NCBI GenBank assembly: GCA_944323535.1
Contig: CALUSW010000002.1
Location: 1 to 64,000 of the forward strand
Direction: 5' to 3'
Length of the DNA: 64,000 nt
From: Candidatus Gastranaerophilales bacterium
GTDB taxonomy: Bacteria; Cyanobacteriota; Vampirovibrionia; Gastranaerophilales; Gastranaerophilaceae
Positions within the stretch are counted from its first letter, which is position 1, and each line of letters starts with the position of its first letter. Shown here piece by piece: positions 24,534 to 33,546 of the stretch. A program made the position numbers and the translations under genes. Below the pieces are notes generated by a model. That model was not told where the DNA came from. It did no database searches and worked only from the letters and a program-made list of their open reading frames with translations.

Positions 24534-26315
24534 CTATAATATATTTGACGTAACAGTAAAGTGGAATCTGCAATTTCTTCTGTTATATGGATGGTTGTCA
24601 AAGGTTGCATAATCGTAGAAACTTTTACCAATCGGGAAGCCCCAATACATGTTTGCAGAAATATATTTTGTTAATTTAACTACAATACCCGGACCGGCAC
24701 TCATTAAATACTGGGTTCTGTTTCCGAATTGGTCAGTTTGGAACCTGTTCCCGACCCAGCCAAAATCGTAGAAACCTGCAAGTTGTATACTGTCACTAAT
24801 AAATTTATATTTTTCGGGAAGTATTGCTCTTAATCCCGGGATTGGAGTTCTTAACTCAAAACTTGCTGTCATACCGTAGTCACCGAGGAAGAAACCTTCA
24901 TCATAACCTCTTACGGAAGCTATACCGCCTATCTGCATTGCTTCAGACGGGTACAGGTGTCTGTTTGCATATTGACCGTTAACCTGTAATATTGCCATTA
25001 CATTTTTAGGCAAAACCTGTAAACGCGCTGCACTTGCCGTTAATTTTAAGAAATTGTTGCTTGATAAATTCCGGGCTTTGTTATAATCAGAAGCATCTAT
25101 AGGAATACCTCCTGCAACACCCCCGTTAAATAACCATCTTCCGTAAAAATCATCTTTAATATCGGTCAAAGATGCTCTGATAACTCTTGAACGGTAGGAT
25201 GTATTATAATCATATGCACCTACAGTTGTATCTGTATTTCTTAAATCTAAAGTAATATCACCGTATAACCTGAAATCGTCACCTTGCGCCAATCTTCTTG
25301 AAACACCTATGAATACGTCATGTGATTCACCTTTTATATTCAGGTGTTCAAGAGCATTACCCAGACGGACTTTAGAATAAGAATAACCGATATTTAATCT
25401 TGTATCATTTTTAGCTATAGGAAGCGAATACATACCGCCTACACCCAATGAACGTGTAGAAAGTGCAACCGTCCCCATTAAAGTATCGCCGTGACCGGTT
25501 ACGTCATGCAGACCCGCATATAAAACACCTCTTTGTGTACCGATAGCGTCCCTTCCCTGATTATCATACCTGATATCAAAGTTTAGAGGGAATCTGTCTT
25601 TTACATCTAAGGTTACATCTGAAAATTCTTCAGATTCTTCGTTATCAGCAAAAGAAACGGCACCTTTCATATATTCTTCGGAGTTCATCTCGGTCAAAGC
25701 ATTACGTACATCTTTTACGTTTAAAACTTTACCCGGTTCAATATTATGGTCAATTAAATATTTCTTATTTAAGTAAGAAGCTCTTTCCCATTTGCCGGGA
25801 TTAATTTCAATATTACCGTATTTACCTTCAAGAATTTTAATTTCAACGCTTCCGTTCTTTACTTTTTGAGGAGGAAGATAAGCTATTGTTGAAATATATC
25901 CTTTTGCCTGATAATAATCGGTAATATCATTTGCAGACATTATTAAATCATTAATAGTAACATCCTGCCCGATTTTAAAGTCGACCAATCGCATTAATAC
26001 ATATGTCGGGAAAACGGTATTGCCGGTTATATTTATATTTTTTAATTTAAATGTTACCTGCTCTGTATTAAGCAAATCCATTTTTTGTCTGACTTCCTCT
26101 TCTATAACGGCTGGATCTTTTGTCTCTTTATACTGCTCTTTTGCTCTTTCTCTGTATCTTGCCGCTTCAATAAAGTTTCTGTTGTCCAATTGCCCTGCAT
26201 CATATCCGCTTTGTGCAGGTGTGGCAAAATCATATATTGAAGCCGTAAATGCACAGTTCCCAACAATAATCATTGAGCATATTAAGGATGTTTTAAAAAA
26301 TAGGTTTTTCATCAT
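24534..26315 (-). CDS. Two-partner secretion outer-membrane transporter (TpsB, ShlB/FhaC family)
   Basis: 593 residues. A signal peptide (about 1-25) is followed by a helical stretch, two POTRA-type domains (about 95-235, beginning FKLKNINITGNTVFPTYV) and a 16-stranded-barrel region. The family's hallmark VRGYDEG lies around residue 468 (GGIASVRGYDEGFFLGD). The final residues are strand-like. TpsB proteins carry TpsA exoproteins across the outer membrane. It diverges from tpsA1 across a 322-nt intergenic region, and two TpsA genes follow, so it most likely serves both. It shows that the organism has an outer membrane. Confidence 0.93.
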   Translation of the reverse strand: MMKNLFFKTSLICSMIIVGNCAFTASIYDFATPAQSGYDAGQLDNRNFIEAARYRERAKEQYKETKDPAVIEEEVRQKMDLLNTEQVTFKLKNINITGNTVFPTYVLMRLVDFKIGQDVTINDLIMSANDITDYYQAKGYISTIAYLPPQKVKNGSVEIKILEGKYGNIEINPGKWERASYLNKKYLIDHNIEPGKVLNVKDVRNALTEMNSEEYMKGAVSFADNEESEEFSDVTLDVKDRFPLNFDIRYDNQGRDAIGTQRGVLYAGLHDVTGHGDTLMGTVALSTRSLGVGGMYSLPIAKNDTRLNIGYSYSKVRLGNALEHLNIKGESHDVFIGVSRRLAQGDDFRLYGDITLDLRNTDTTVGAYDYNTSYRSRVIRASLTDIKDDFYGRWLFNGGVAGGIPIDASDYNKARNLSSNNFLKLTASAARLQVLPKNVMAILQVNGQYANRHLYPSEAMQIGGIASVRGYDEGFFLGDYGMTASFELRTPIPGLRAILPEKYKFISDSIQLAGFYDFGWVGNRFQTDQFGNRTQYLMSAGPGIVVKLTKYISANMYWGFPIGKSFYDYATFDNHPYNRRNCRFHFTVTSNIL

Positions 26316-26637
26316 TCCACTCTCTATTTAAGTTTCTGTTTAAATAATACTATGTTTTTTATATTATGATACTACGGAAAAATAAAAATACTATAAATAT
26401 TATACTATCATTCCCTATTATTTCATAATTCAAACATATGAAATCAGAACATAATTAAATTTGCTTTAAATTAAACTAAATATAACATATCTTAACATTT
26501 GAATTATTTTATATTTAGCGATTATAATTTATATTAAGCTTTATTAATATTTATACAAATAATAGCAAATATTTTTATTTACGATATTTTAGGAAAAGCA
26601 GTTATCTATAAATTACTATCAGAGAATGGAGTACACA
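26316..26637. promoter_or_regulatory. Divergent tpsB/tpsA intergenic region
   Basis: 322 nt of very AT-rich DNA without a supported gene. The best promoter for tpsA1 is TTGAAT (26499-26504) with TATAAT (26523-26528), 18 nt apart, giving a leader of about 100 nt before ATG 26638. A tpsB promoter must lie in the left half, but I cannot choose among several TA-rich boxes. Confidence 0.55.
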
Positions 26638-29103
26638 ATGAGAAAACTTTTAACTACGGCAGCCGCAATTACTGTTTTCGCCTCAATGAGTATATCACCG
26701 GCAATGGCAGATGTAGCAGCCGGGGCATTACCGAACTTAGGTAATGCGACGAATGCAGATGTTACAACAAGCGGATCAAATATGAATATTCAGATTCAAG
26801 GCGGTCAGGGCGGACTTGGAACATTGAACTGGAACAGCTTTAATGTAGGAAAAGATGCGACAGTAAACTATGAATTTACGGCACATAACCAAACGGCATT
26901 AAACAAGGTAGATGCGGCAGGCGGAATGTCGCAGATATACGGAAACATAACGACATCAGGGTGTGCAGGCTGCGGATATGATGCAACCGGAAAAGTAATA
27001 TTGATAAACCCCAACGGAGTATTATTCGGTGACGGAGCAAATGTAAACTTAAATTCATTGACAGTATCAACAATGGATGGAACATTTGACCAGACAAAAA
27101 ACGAATTACAATTAAATAAAGGTGCAAATCAATCAGATTTTGGAATAGTAGTACAAGAAGGGGCAAATATATACGGAGATAAGAACGTAACATTTGCATC
27201 AAATAATGTAACGATGTACAACGGATCTAAGATATCAACCAATGCAGGAGCAAACGTAGGCGACACATCATTTGGAAAGATAAAGATAGTAACGGCAGAC
27301 GGAGTAAATTTTGCATATTATAATAACGGAGCAGTAAAAGAGGTTTCGAATATAACGGGATCGGCCGATAAGATGGTTGTGTCGTTAAACGGAGCATTAG
27401 AATCAGGGAATATAGATATAAGGAACTATTCTAATAATGAAGCGAGTGAAATTAATTTAAACGGAGCTACATTGAAAGCTACAAAAGCAGTTGAAGGTAA
27501 TGACGGAAATATCTGGTTAACGGCATCAAATAAGATAGTAACGGAGGGGACGAAATTTGAGACGGTAAACCAGACCGGAGCAGAAGATAGAAACGGCGGG
27601 AACGTAAGATTTTTAGCCGGGAAGAAGGTGTCAATCGGAACAGCTGATATAGATGCGGTAGGAAATGTAGAGATAACATCGCAGGGGAATGACATAGCAG
27701 TAGATAATTCAACAATAGATACAGCGAAAGATGTTACTTTAACTGCGGCGGGTATTGCTTCTGTGCAAAATAACTCAACTGTAAACGGCAAAAATATATC
27801 TGTCAGCGGAAATAATAGAGCGCAGGTTGTATCTTCCGGATTGAATGCTGCTGAAGATGTAAATCTTGTTTCTGACGGTCAGATGGTTTGGACTGACAAT
27901 GCAAATATTAATGCAGGAAAAGATATCAATACTTCTGCAAATAACGGATACCTTTTATTAAATGATTCTATTTTTACAGCAAGAAACAATGTTAACTTAA
28001 CCTCTAAAGATACGGTTACATCTTCAAGATTATCAGGTTCAACTTTTAATGCTGAAAAAGATGTTAATGTTGAATCAACTGCAGAAAGCATCTTGTTAAC
28101 TTCTACAGAACAATTTAAACCGAAAAATGAATTAAACCTGACTGCAGCAAAAAATGTTGAAATTAATTCAACAGATGATTTAGCAACTTCTAAAACAAAT
28201 ATTAAAGCAGGAGATAATGTTTTCTTAACATCTTCTAACGGCAGTGTAAATGTTGATAGTTCAACTAAATTCCTTGCTGCTGACAAAATATATATTAACG
28301 GCGCTAAAGACGTTACAACTACAGGTGTTGTTGATTTAAATAACATCCAGTCAAATATCAAAGCAGGTGAAAATGTTAATGTTAATTTAACCGGTGTTGA
28401 AAACAGAAACAACGGTCTTATCGCAGAAGCAGGAAAGGACATGACTATTACTACCGACGGTACATTGTCAGTATCAAGCTTAAAAGCTGCCAATGATATG
28501 ACAATTAACGCAAATAAAGTAATTGCAGGACTTCCTTATACAACGGAAGAAAAATTACCCGGTGATGATAGTGAGCGTTCTTATATTGAAGTGGGAGGTA
28601 CTTTCAATTCAAATGTTGCGGAAGATAATTATGTTATCACTGCATCAGGCGATTTGACAGATGATGGACAATATAATCAGAAGCATCATATTCAATACGG
28701 TGATGATGAAAAAATCTTACTGGTTAACAAGAGACCTGTTGATAATGAAGTAACCGATCCTGATATTCCGGGAATAGATAACGGTGATGATATTGATGTT
28801 GTTAACCCCGGTGATGATGGCGGTTCAACTCCTACTACGCCGACTGATCCTTCAACTGATCCTACAACACCGACAGATCCGTCTATAGAACCGACTGTAC
28901 CTACGGATCCTTCTACAGATCCTACAACACCGACAGATCCGTCTACTGATCCTACGGAATGTCCTGATATACCGGATAATGATGAGTCGGTTGATGAAGA
29001 TGCTCCGGAATTGGGCGGTAATACCAATTCTCTCAGAATAAAATTAGATACAAGCAATTTATCTAAATATTCAATTCAAACAAATGAGCAAAAGAAAATA
29101 TAA
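26638..29103 (+). CDS. Two-partner secretion exoprotein TpsA1 (filamentous-haemagglutinin type)
   Basis: 821 residues from ATG 26638. GGAG (26628-26631) at 6-nt spacing, and the sister gene's start, favour it over ATG 26626. Order: signal peptide about 1-25 (SISPAMADV), then a TPS secretion domain to about residue 270. It carries GTLNWNSFNVGKDA, a GCAGCGY cysteine pair and LINPNGVLFGDGANVN. A right-handed beta-helix follows, with Asn/Thr-rich repeats ([VI]-[NT]-[LI]-T), to about residue 690. A PTDPS-type linker lies near 735-790, and the tail is short and unrelated to TpsA2. Likely surface-exposed or released: adhesin, inhibitor or biofilm factor. Residues 13-370 come from a block identical in tpsA2. 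Confidence 0.9.
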   Translation: MRKLLTTAAAITVFASMSISPAMADVAAGALPNLGNATNADVTTSGSNMNIQIQGGQGGLGTLNWNSFNVGKDATVNYEFTAHNQTALNKVDAAGGMSQIYGNITTSGCAGCGYDATGKVILINPNGVLFGDGANVNLNSLTVSTMDGTFDQTKNELQLNKGANQSDFGIVVQEGANIYGDKNVTFASNNVTMYNGSKISTNAGANVGDTSFGKIKIVTADGVNFAYYNNGAVKEVSNITGSADKMVVSLNGALESGNIDIRNYSNNEASEINLNGATLKATKAVEGNDGNIWLTASNKIVTEGTKFETVNQTGAEDRNGGNVRFLAGKKVSIGTADIDAVGNVEITSQGNDIAVDNSTIDTAKDVTLTAAGIASVQNNSTVNGKNISVSGNNRAQVVSSGLNAAEDVNLVSDGQMVWTDNANINAGKDINTSANNGYLLLNDSIFTARNNVNLTSKDTVTSSRLSGSTFNAEKDVNVESTAESILLTSTEQFKPKNELNLTAAKNVEINSTDDLATSKTNIKAGDNVFLTSSNGSVNVDSSTKFLAADKIYINGAKDVTTTGVVDLNNIQSNIKAGENVNVNLTGVENRNNGLIAEAGKDMTITTDGTLSVSSLKAANDMTINANKVIAGLPYTTEEKLPGDDSERSYIEVGGTFNSNVAEDNYVITASGDLTDDGQYNQKHHIQYGDDEKILLVNKRPVDNEVTDPDIPGIDNGDDIDVVNPGDDGGSTPTTPTDPSTDPTTPTDPSIEPTVPTDPSTDPTTPTDPSTDPTECPDIPDNDESVDEDAPELGGNTNSLRIKLDTSNLSKYSIQTNEQKKI
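26675..27746 (+). repeat. 1,072-nt duplicated block, copy 1
   Basis: By eye this is identical, wobble positions included, to 29434-30505 at an offset of 2,759 nt. It encodes residues 13-370 of TpsA1. Identity stops abruptly at both edges, and the flanks are only similar at protein level. Confidence 0.9.
28831..28960 (+). repeat. Coding PTDPS-type repeats in TpsA1
   Basis: Tandem copies of PTDPS and STDPTTPTDPS are encoded by near-identical DNA, for example CCTACAACACCGACAGATCC at about 28861 and 28921. It reads as a proline-rich, probably extended linker before the C-terminal tail. The sister protein lacks it, so copy number may vary between strains. Confidence 0.8.
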
Positions 29104-29123
29104 TATTAATTACTTATATCTTT

Positions 29124-29155
29124 AAGGGAGAACATTTATTGTTCTCCTTTTTTTT
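29124..29155 (+). terminator. Terminator of tpsA1
   Basis: GGGAGAAC (29126-29133) pairs with GTTCTCCT (29141-29148; last pair G-T) around a 7-nt loop, followed by a long T run. Confidence 0.9.
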
Positions 29156-29396
29156 GTAACAAATTCTTAACAGATTTCTTTTATTTTGTAAATTTGTCAG
29201 ACTAAATTTTCTTTATAAGTATATAATAGGATGTATTATTAGTATTTAAGAGAGATTTATTTTTTAGTAAAAAATTGTAACAATAAAAAAACAAAATGTT
29301 AACAAAACTTGGTTTTATAGCAATTTTTTTTTTCAGAGTATTTAAAACAGATATATAAGATTAATAATAAGAATAAGAAATAAAAGGAAGAAGAAC

Positions 29397-31370
29397 ATGA
29401 AAAAACTTTTAAGCACAACAATTGCAGTCGGTATTTTCGCCTCAATGAGTATATCACCGGCAATGGCAGATGTAGCAGCCGGGGCATTACCGAACTTAGG
29501 TAATGCGACGAATGCAGATGTTACAACAAGCGGATCAAATATGAATATTCAGATTCAAGGCGGTCAGGGCGGACTTGGAACATTGAACTGGAACAGCTTT
29601 AATGTAGGAAAAGATGCGACAGTAAACTATGAATTTACGGCACATAACCAAACGGCATTAAACAAGGTAGATGCGGCAGGCGGAATGTCGCAGATATACG
29701 GAAACATAACGACATCAGGGTGTGCAGGCTGCGGATATGATGCAACCGGAAAAGTAATATTGATAAACCCCAACGGAGTATTATTCGGTGACGGAGCAAA
29801 TGTAAACTTAAATTCATTGACAGTATCAACAATGGATGGAACATTTGACCAGACAAAAAACGAATTACAATTAAATAAAGGTGCAAATCAATCAGATTTT
29901 GGAATAGTAGTACAAGAAGGGGCAAATATATACGGAGATAAGAACGTAACATTTGCATCAAATAATGTAACGATGTACAACGGATCTAAGATATCAACCA
30001 ATGCAGGAGCAAACGTAGGCGACACATCATTTGGAAAGATAAAGATAGTAACGGCAGACGGAGTAAATTTTGCATATTATAATAACGGAGCAGTAAAAGA
30101 GGTTTCGAATATAACGGGATCGGCCGATAAGATGGTTGTGTCGTTAAACGGAGCATTAGAATCAGGGAATATAGATATAAGGAACTATTCTAATAATGAA
30201 GCGAGTGAAATTAATTTAAACGGAGCTACATTGAAAGCTACAAAAGCAGTTGAAGGTAATGACGGAAATATCTGGTTAACGGCATCAAATAAGATAGTAA
30301 CGGAGGGGACGAAATTTGAGACGGTAAACCAGACCGGAGCAGAAGATAGAAACGGCGGGAACGTAAGATTTTTAGCCGGGAAGAAGGTGTCAATCGGAAC
30401 AGCTGATATAGATGCGGTAGGAAATGTAGAGATAACATCGCAGGGGAATGACATAGCAGTAGATAATTCAACAATAGATACAGCGAAAGATGTTACTTTA
30501 ACTGCAGGCAGAATCGCTTCAATCCAAAACAATTCAAATGTTAAAGGAAGAAATGTAAAAATTACAGGTAAAGACAGAGCTCAGGTTGTTGACTCAAAAG
30601 TTGACGCTTCTGATATAGAAATCACAGCAGATAATGTTTGGTTCAGAAATGCTGATTTAAAAGCTGCAAACGAAATTAATGCAAAAGGAGCAAACGGTTA
30701 CGTAAATGCTGAAAATTCCGTAATGCAGGCAAATAAAATAACATTAGATGCTGCAACAAATGTAATTGGTAAAATTGATTTGAAAGGCAGCCAGACAAAT
30801 ATTAATGCCGGAAACGATGTTGATGTAGAACTTGCTAATGTCGGTGTCAGAGAAAACGGTTTAATAGCAAAAGCAGGCAACAATATGACTGTTACTACAG
30901 ACGGTACATTGTCAGTATCAAGCTTAATATCCGGTAATGATATGACAATCAATGCTGATAAAGTAATTGCAGGTTATCCGTTAACTGACAATTCATTAGA
31001 AACACCCGGGGACAGTGCTGATCGTTCATATATCGAAGTTGGCGGAACATTTACTTCAAATACTGCTAATGACAGCTATGTAGTTACAAAATCTGCAGAC
31101 TTAACAGATGACGGACAGTATATGCAAAGACATCACATTGAATACGGCAACGGCGAAGAAAAAATCTTACTGGTTAACAAAAGACCATATGTTGCACCTC
31201 CAACCGATGATACGGATGTTAATACAGATCAAGCTGAAATGTTAAATAAAATACCTCGTCAGCCAGCAACATTCAATAATAATACAAATATTAATAACGG
31301 AAGAACAACATTTGTAGATGTATTCGCTGCAGCCAGCCAGATTGAAATAGTTGAAGATGAAGAAGAATAA
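29397..31370 (+). CDS. Two-partner secretion exoprotein TpsA2
   Basis: 657 residues. It has the same signal peptide end and TPS domain as TpsA1 (residues 13-370 identical), then its own beta-helix region, shorter by about 130 residues. A conserved subterminal domain is homologous to TpsA1: TTDGTLSVSSL, DMTIN, RSYIEVGGTF, LTDDGQY and KILLVNKRP. The C-terminus (TFVDVFAAASQIEIVEDEEE) is acidic and differs from TpsA1. A GGAAGAAGAA stretch precedes the ATG. The gene has its own terminator and a 293-nt upstream gap, so it is probably transcribed separately. The TpsB at 24534 is the only transporter in view. Confidence 0.9.
   Translation: MKKLLSTTIAVGIFASMSISPAMADVAAGALPNLGNATNADVTTSGSNMNIQIQGGQGGLGTLNWNSFNVGKDATVNYEFTAHNQTALNKVDAAGGMSQIYGNITTSGCAGCGYDATGKVILINPNGVLFGDGANVNLNSLTVSTMDGTFDQTKNELQLNKGANQSDFGIVVQEGANIYGDKNVTFASNNVTMYNGSKISTNAGANVGDTSFGKIKIVTADGVNFAYYNNGAVKEVSNITGSADKMVVSLNGALESGNIDIRNYSNNEASEINLNGATLKATKAVEGNDGNIWLTASNKIVTEGTKFETVNQTGAEDRNGGNVRFLAGKKVSIGTADIDAVGNVEITSQGNDIAVDNSTIDTAKDVTLTAGRIASIQNNSNVKGRNVKITGKDRAQVVDSKVDASDIEITADNVWFRNADLKAANEINAKGANGYVNAENSVMQANKITLDAATNVIGKIDLKGSQTNINAGNDVDVELANVGVRENGLIAKAGNNMTVTTDGTLSVSSLISGNDMTINADKVIAGYPLTDNSLETPGDSADRSYIEVGGTFTSNTANDSYVVTKSADLTDDGQYMQRHHIEYGNGEEKILLVNKRPYVAPPTDDTDVNTDQAEMLNKIPRQPATFNNNTNINNGRTTFVDVFAAASQIEIVEDEEE
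29434..30505 (+). repeat. 1,072-nt duplicated block, copy 2
   Basis: Partner of 26675-27746; encodes residues 13-370 of TpsA2. Identity also covers third codon positions, which points to very recent duplication or continuing gene conversion. Confidence 0.9.
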
Positions 31371-31393
31371 TTAATTTAACATCAATAAATGAT

Positions 31394-31425
31394 AAGAAGG
31401 AGCCTTTTTTAAGGCTCCTTCTTGT
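31394..31425 (+). terminator. Terminator of tpsA2
   Basis: AAGAAGGAGCCTT (31394-31406) and AAGGCTCCTTCTT (31411-31423) form a 13-bp stem with a TTTT loop. The downstream T tract is short. Confidence 0.85.
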
Positions 31426-31479
31426 TTGACTATTTATATATAATTAAGATAACATAATATAATAAATAGGGGATTTTTC

Positions 31480-33249
31480 ATGAAAATAAAATTGATGTGT
31501 TTTTTTATAATCTTCGCAGCAGGAACCTCTGCTTTTGCAAGTGCAATTATTGATCATAGAATAAAACCGAGTACTTCTGCTATTCAATCCTCAAATATTG
31601 AATTAAACAGAGCTAATTATTCAGAGTATTTTAATTCCGATACATTAATGCCTGCTGTTAAAGAAATTCAAAATAAAATAGATAAAACACCCGGTGATTA
31701 TTCTTTATATGTTTCTCTTGTTGATTTATATATAAAGATGAAGCGTTATGACAGTGCCTACGAAGAATTAACATTTTTGTATAATCTTTCTCAACAAGAT
31801 AAGCTTAATTCACAAGTATTACAGCAGATAGATAGCTTGTACAAATCATATCAGAAAATTTTAAAAACGAACCGCAATAATTATTTGTTATGTCTTGATA
31901 TGGCAGTAATGGCTATGATTTTACAGGATAAAAATCAGGCTGATATATTAATAGATAAAGCTTCTTCTAAAATATATGATGTTAAACTTTTTAAAAATGC
32001 AGTTGAAAAAGTAATTGATTATACGCAAAATTATAAGCTTGGAAGTGTTTTAGCAGCTCGTTTAAAACAAAAAGCACCGAATGATGTAGAAATACTAAAA
32101 ATGCAGGCTAAATATTTAATTTTACAGGGTAATACAACTGCAGCAATTGAAGAATGCAGACATATTATTGCCGCTGATCCGGAGGATGACGAAACTAAGT
32201 ATTTTTTGTTTAAAATGCTTATAAATCAAAATAAAAATGAAAAAGAAATAATAAATACAATATATAACAATCCTGAAAATGATAAAATTCAATATGCTTA
32301 TTCTGATATTTCAAATATTCTTGTTAAAAATAATGATATAGACAATGCCAAAGTTTTTATTTCTTCTTTACTGAAAGCATATCCGGATAATGCAGAGGGA
32401 TATATATTGCTTTCTGATATATACAGAAAAGAAGGAAAGCTGAAAGAATCATACGAATTGCTTGAAAAAGGGCGTGATAAGGTAAATAGCAGCGAGGCTG
32501 TATCTAAATATAATGTTCTTCTTGCTAAATTGTCTGATGAACCTGTAAATGAAGCAAATTCTCTTATTGCTAACGGTCTTTATAATGAAGCATTAGAAGT
32601 TCTTGCATCTGCTAATCAGGAAAGTTTATATGTTATTCTGACTCAGGCAAGAGCTAATTATATGCTTTCAGAAAAACAAAAATCTCTGGAATTATTAAAT
32701 AAAGCTATGACTCTTTTCCCTAATAATTCTGATGTATTTTGTGCCTTCGGGTATATTTATTTAAAAGAAAAAGATATCGAAAGTGCAAGAAAATATGTTA
32801 ATGAATCCTTAAAAATAAATCCCGATAATAAAACTGCTCTGGACTTATTGGATATGGTTAACAAAGCTGAAGCTGATAAAAATATTAATCAAATAGTTGT
32901 ATTATTTGAAACCCAAAATTATACCGAAGCAATGAGTTTGATAGATGAAACAATAAAGGTTAATCCGAAAGATGCCAATTTATATTATTATAAAGCTTTA
33001 ACTTATATTGCTCAGAATAATTATGCAGCGTCAACTGCTTCTTTATATAAGTGCATAGAACTTGATAAAAATAATGCTTTAGCTTATTTTTATTTAGGGA
33101 TAGCCTTTGATAACCTTTCTGAACCAAAAAATGCTCTGATGTATTATCAAAAATTTATAGAACTTCTTCCTAAAGATGAATTTGGAGAAAGTGAAAAATT
33201 AGAGTATGCTAACAGCAGAATAACAAAGTTAAAGGCTAAGAATAATTAA
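31480..33249 (+). CDS. Exported tetratricopeptide-repeat protein
   Basis: 589 residues. A signal peptide ends near SAFASA (about residue 21). At least eight TPR-like units follow. The clearest are near 60-95 (LYVSLVDLYIKMKRYDSAYE), 400-440 (NSDVFCAFGYIYLKEKDIES) and 515-560 (NALAYFYLGIAFDNLSEPKN). TPR arrays mediate protein-protein contacts, here probably in the periplasm or at the envelope. It follows the two-partner secretion genes on the same strand after a terminator, so a supporting role in exoprotein handling is possible but not shown. AGGGG lies upstream of the ATG. Confidence 0.85.
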   Translation: MKIKLMCFFIIFAAGTSAFASAIIDHRIKPSTSAIQSSNIELNRANYSEYFNSDTLMPAVKEIQNKIDKTPGDYSLYVSLVDLYIKMKRYDSAYEELTFLYNLSQQDKLNSQVLQQIDSLYKSYQKILKTNRNNYLLCLDMAVMAMILQDKNQADILIDKASSKIYDVKLFKNAVEKVIDYTQNYKLGSVLAARLKQKAPNDVEILKMQAKYLILQGNTTAAIEECRHIIAADPEDDETKYFLFKMLINQNKNEKEIINTIYNNPENDKIQYAYSDISNILVKNNDIDNAKVFISSLLKAYPDNAEGYILLSDIYRKEGKLKESYELLEKGRDKVNSSEAVSKYNVLLAKLSDEPVNEANSLIANGLYNEALEVLASANQESLYVILTQARANYMLSEKQKSLELLNKAMTLFPNNSDVFCAFGYIYLKEKDIESARKYVNESLKINPDNKTALDLLDMVNKAEADKNINQIVVLFETQNYTEAMSLIDETIKVNPKDANLYYYKALTYIAQNNYAASTASLYKCIELDKNNALAYFYLGIAFDNLSEPKNALMYYQKFIELLPKDEFGESEKLEYANSRITKLKAKNN

Positions 33250-33285
33250 CAATATTTGATATTTGTACAAAAAAATGTTTAACTT

Positions 33286-33294
33286 TGCTATTAT
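33286..33294 (+). promoter_or_regulatory. Extended -10 promoter of the 33301 gene
   Basis: TGCTATTAT at 33286-33294 matches an extended -10 element. The predicted start is at about 33301, exactly the ATG of the next gene, and no ribosome site is present. A weak TTGTAC lies at 33263-33268. Confidence 0.45.
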
Positions 33295-33300
33295 ATAGTA

Positions 33301-33546
33301 ATGGATATATTAAAGACTTTTGAAATTTTTTTGGCTGCGCCGATAAGCATAATTCATAAAAGAAATATAAAAATTATGCATGTCGAAACCAATATTTTTG
33401 CACAAAAACTTCCTGTTGATTTAAAATTTGATGATGATATTGAATTAACTGTCTATAATAATCCAAAAGTTTATAAACTGCTTTCAAGTGTAATTTATAA
33501 AAAAAGGCTTAAGGATGAAAATAACAAAAGCAAAGTTTCTGGTTAG
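33301..33546 (+). CDS. Small protein of unknown function upstream of engB
   Basis: 81 residues with a mixed alpha/beta look, no signal peptide and a basic C-terminus. It overlaps the engB start by 32 nt in another frame, which argues for translational coupling and for its being real. The ATG sits directly below a -10 box without a ribosome site. I recognise no family. The overlap could instead mean that the true engB start is slightly downstream, but the GTPase N-terminus argues against that. Confidence 0.55.
   Translation: MDILKTFEIFLAAPISIIHKRNIKIMHVETNIFAQKLPVDLKFDDDIELTVYNNPKVYKLLSSVIYKKRLKDENNKSKVSG

Noticed and set aside
26876-28493. Long minus-strand reading frames (108, 121, 204 residues) opposite tpsA1, and counterparts opposite tpsA2
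   Set aside because: They are antisense shadows of the beta-helix coding repeats. The matching pairs exist only because the DNA block is duplicated, and none has a ribosome site.
28831-28960. Short direct repeats, CRISPR-like at first sight
   Set aside because: They stay in frame and encode PTDPS linkers. The spacing is irregular and there are no unique spacers or cas genes.
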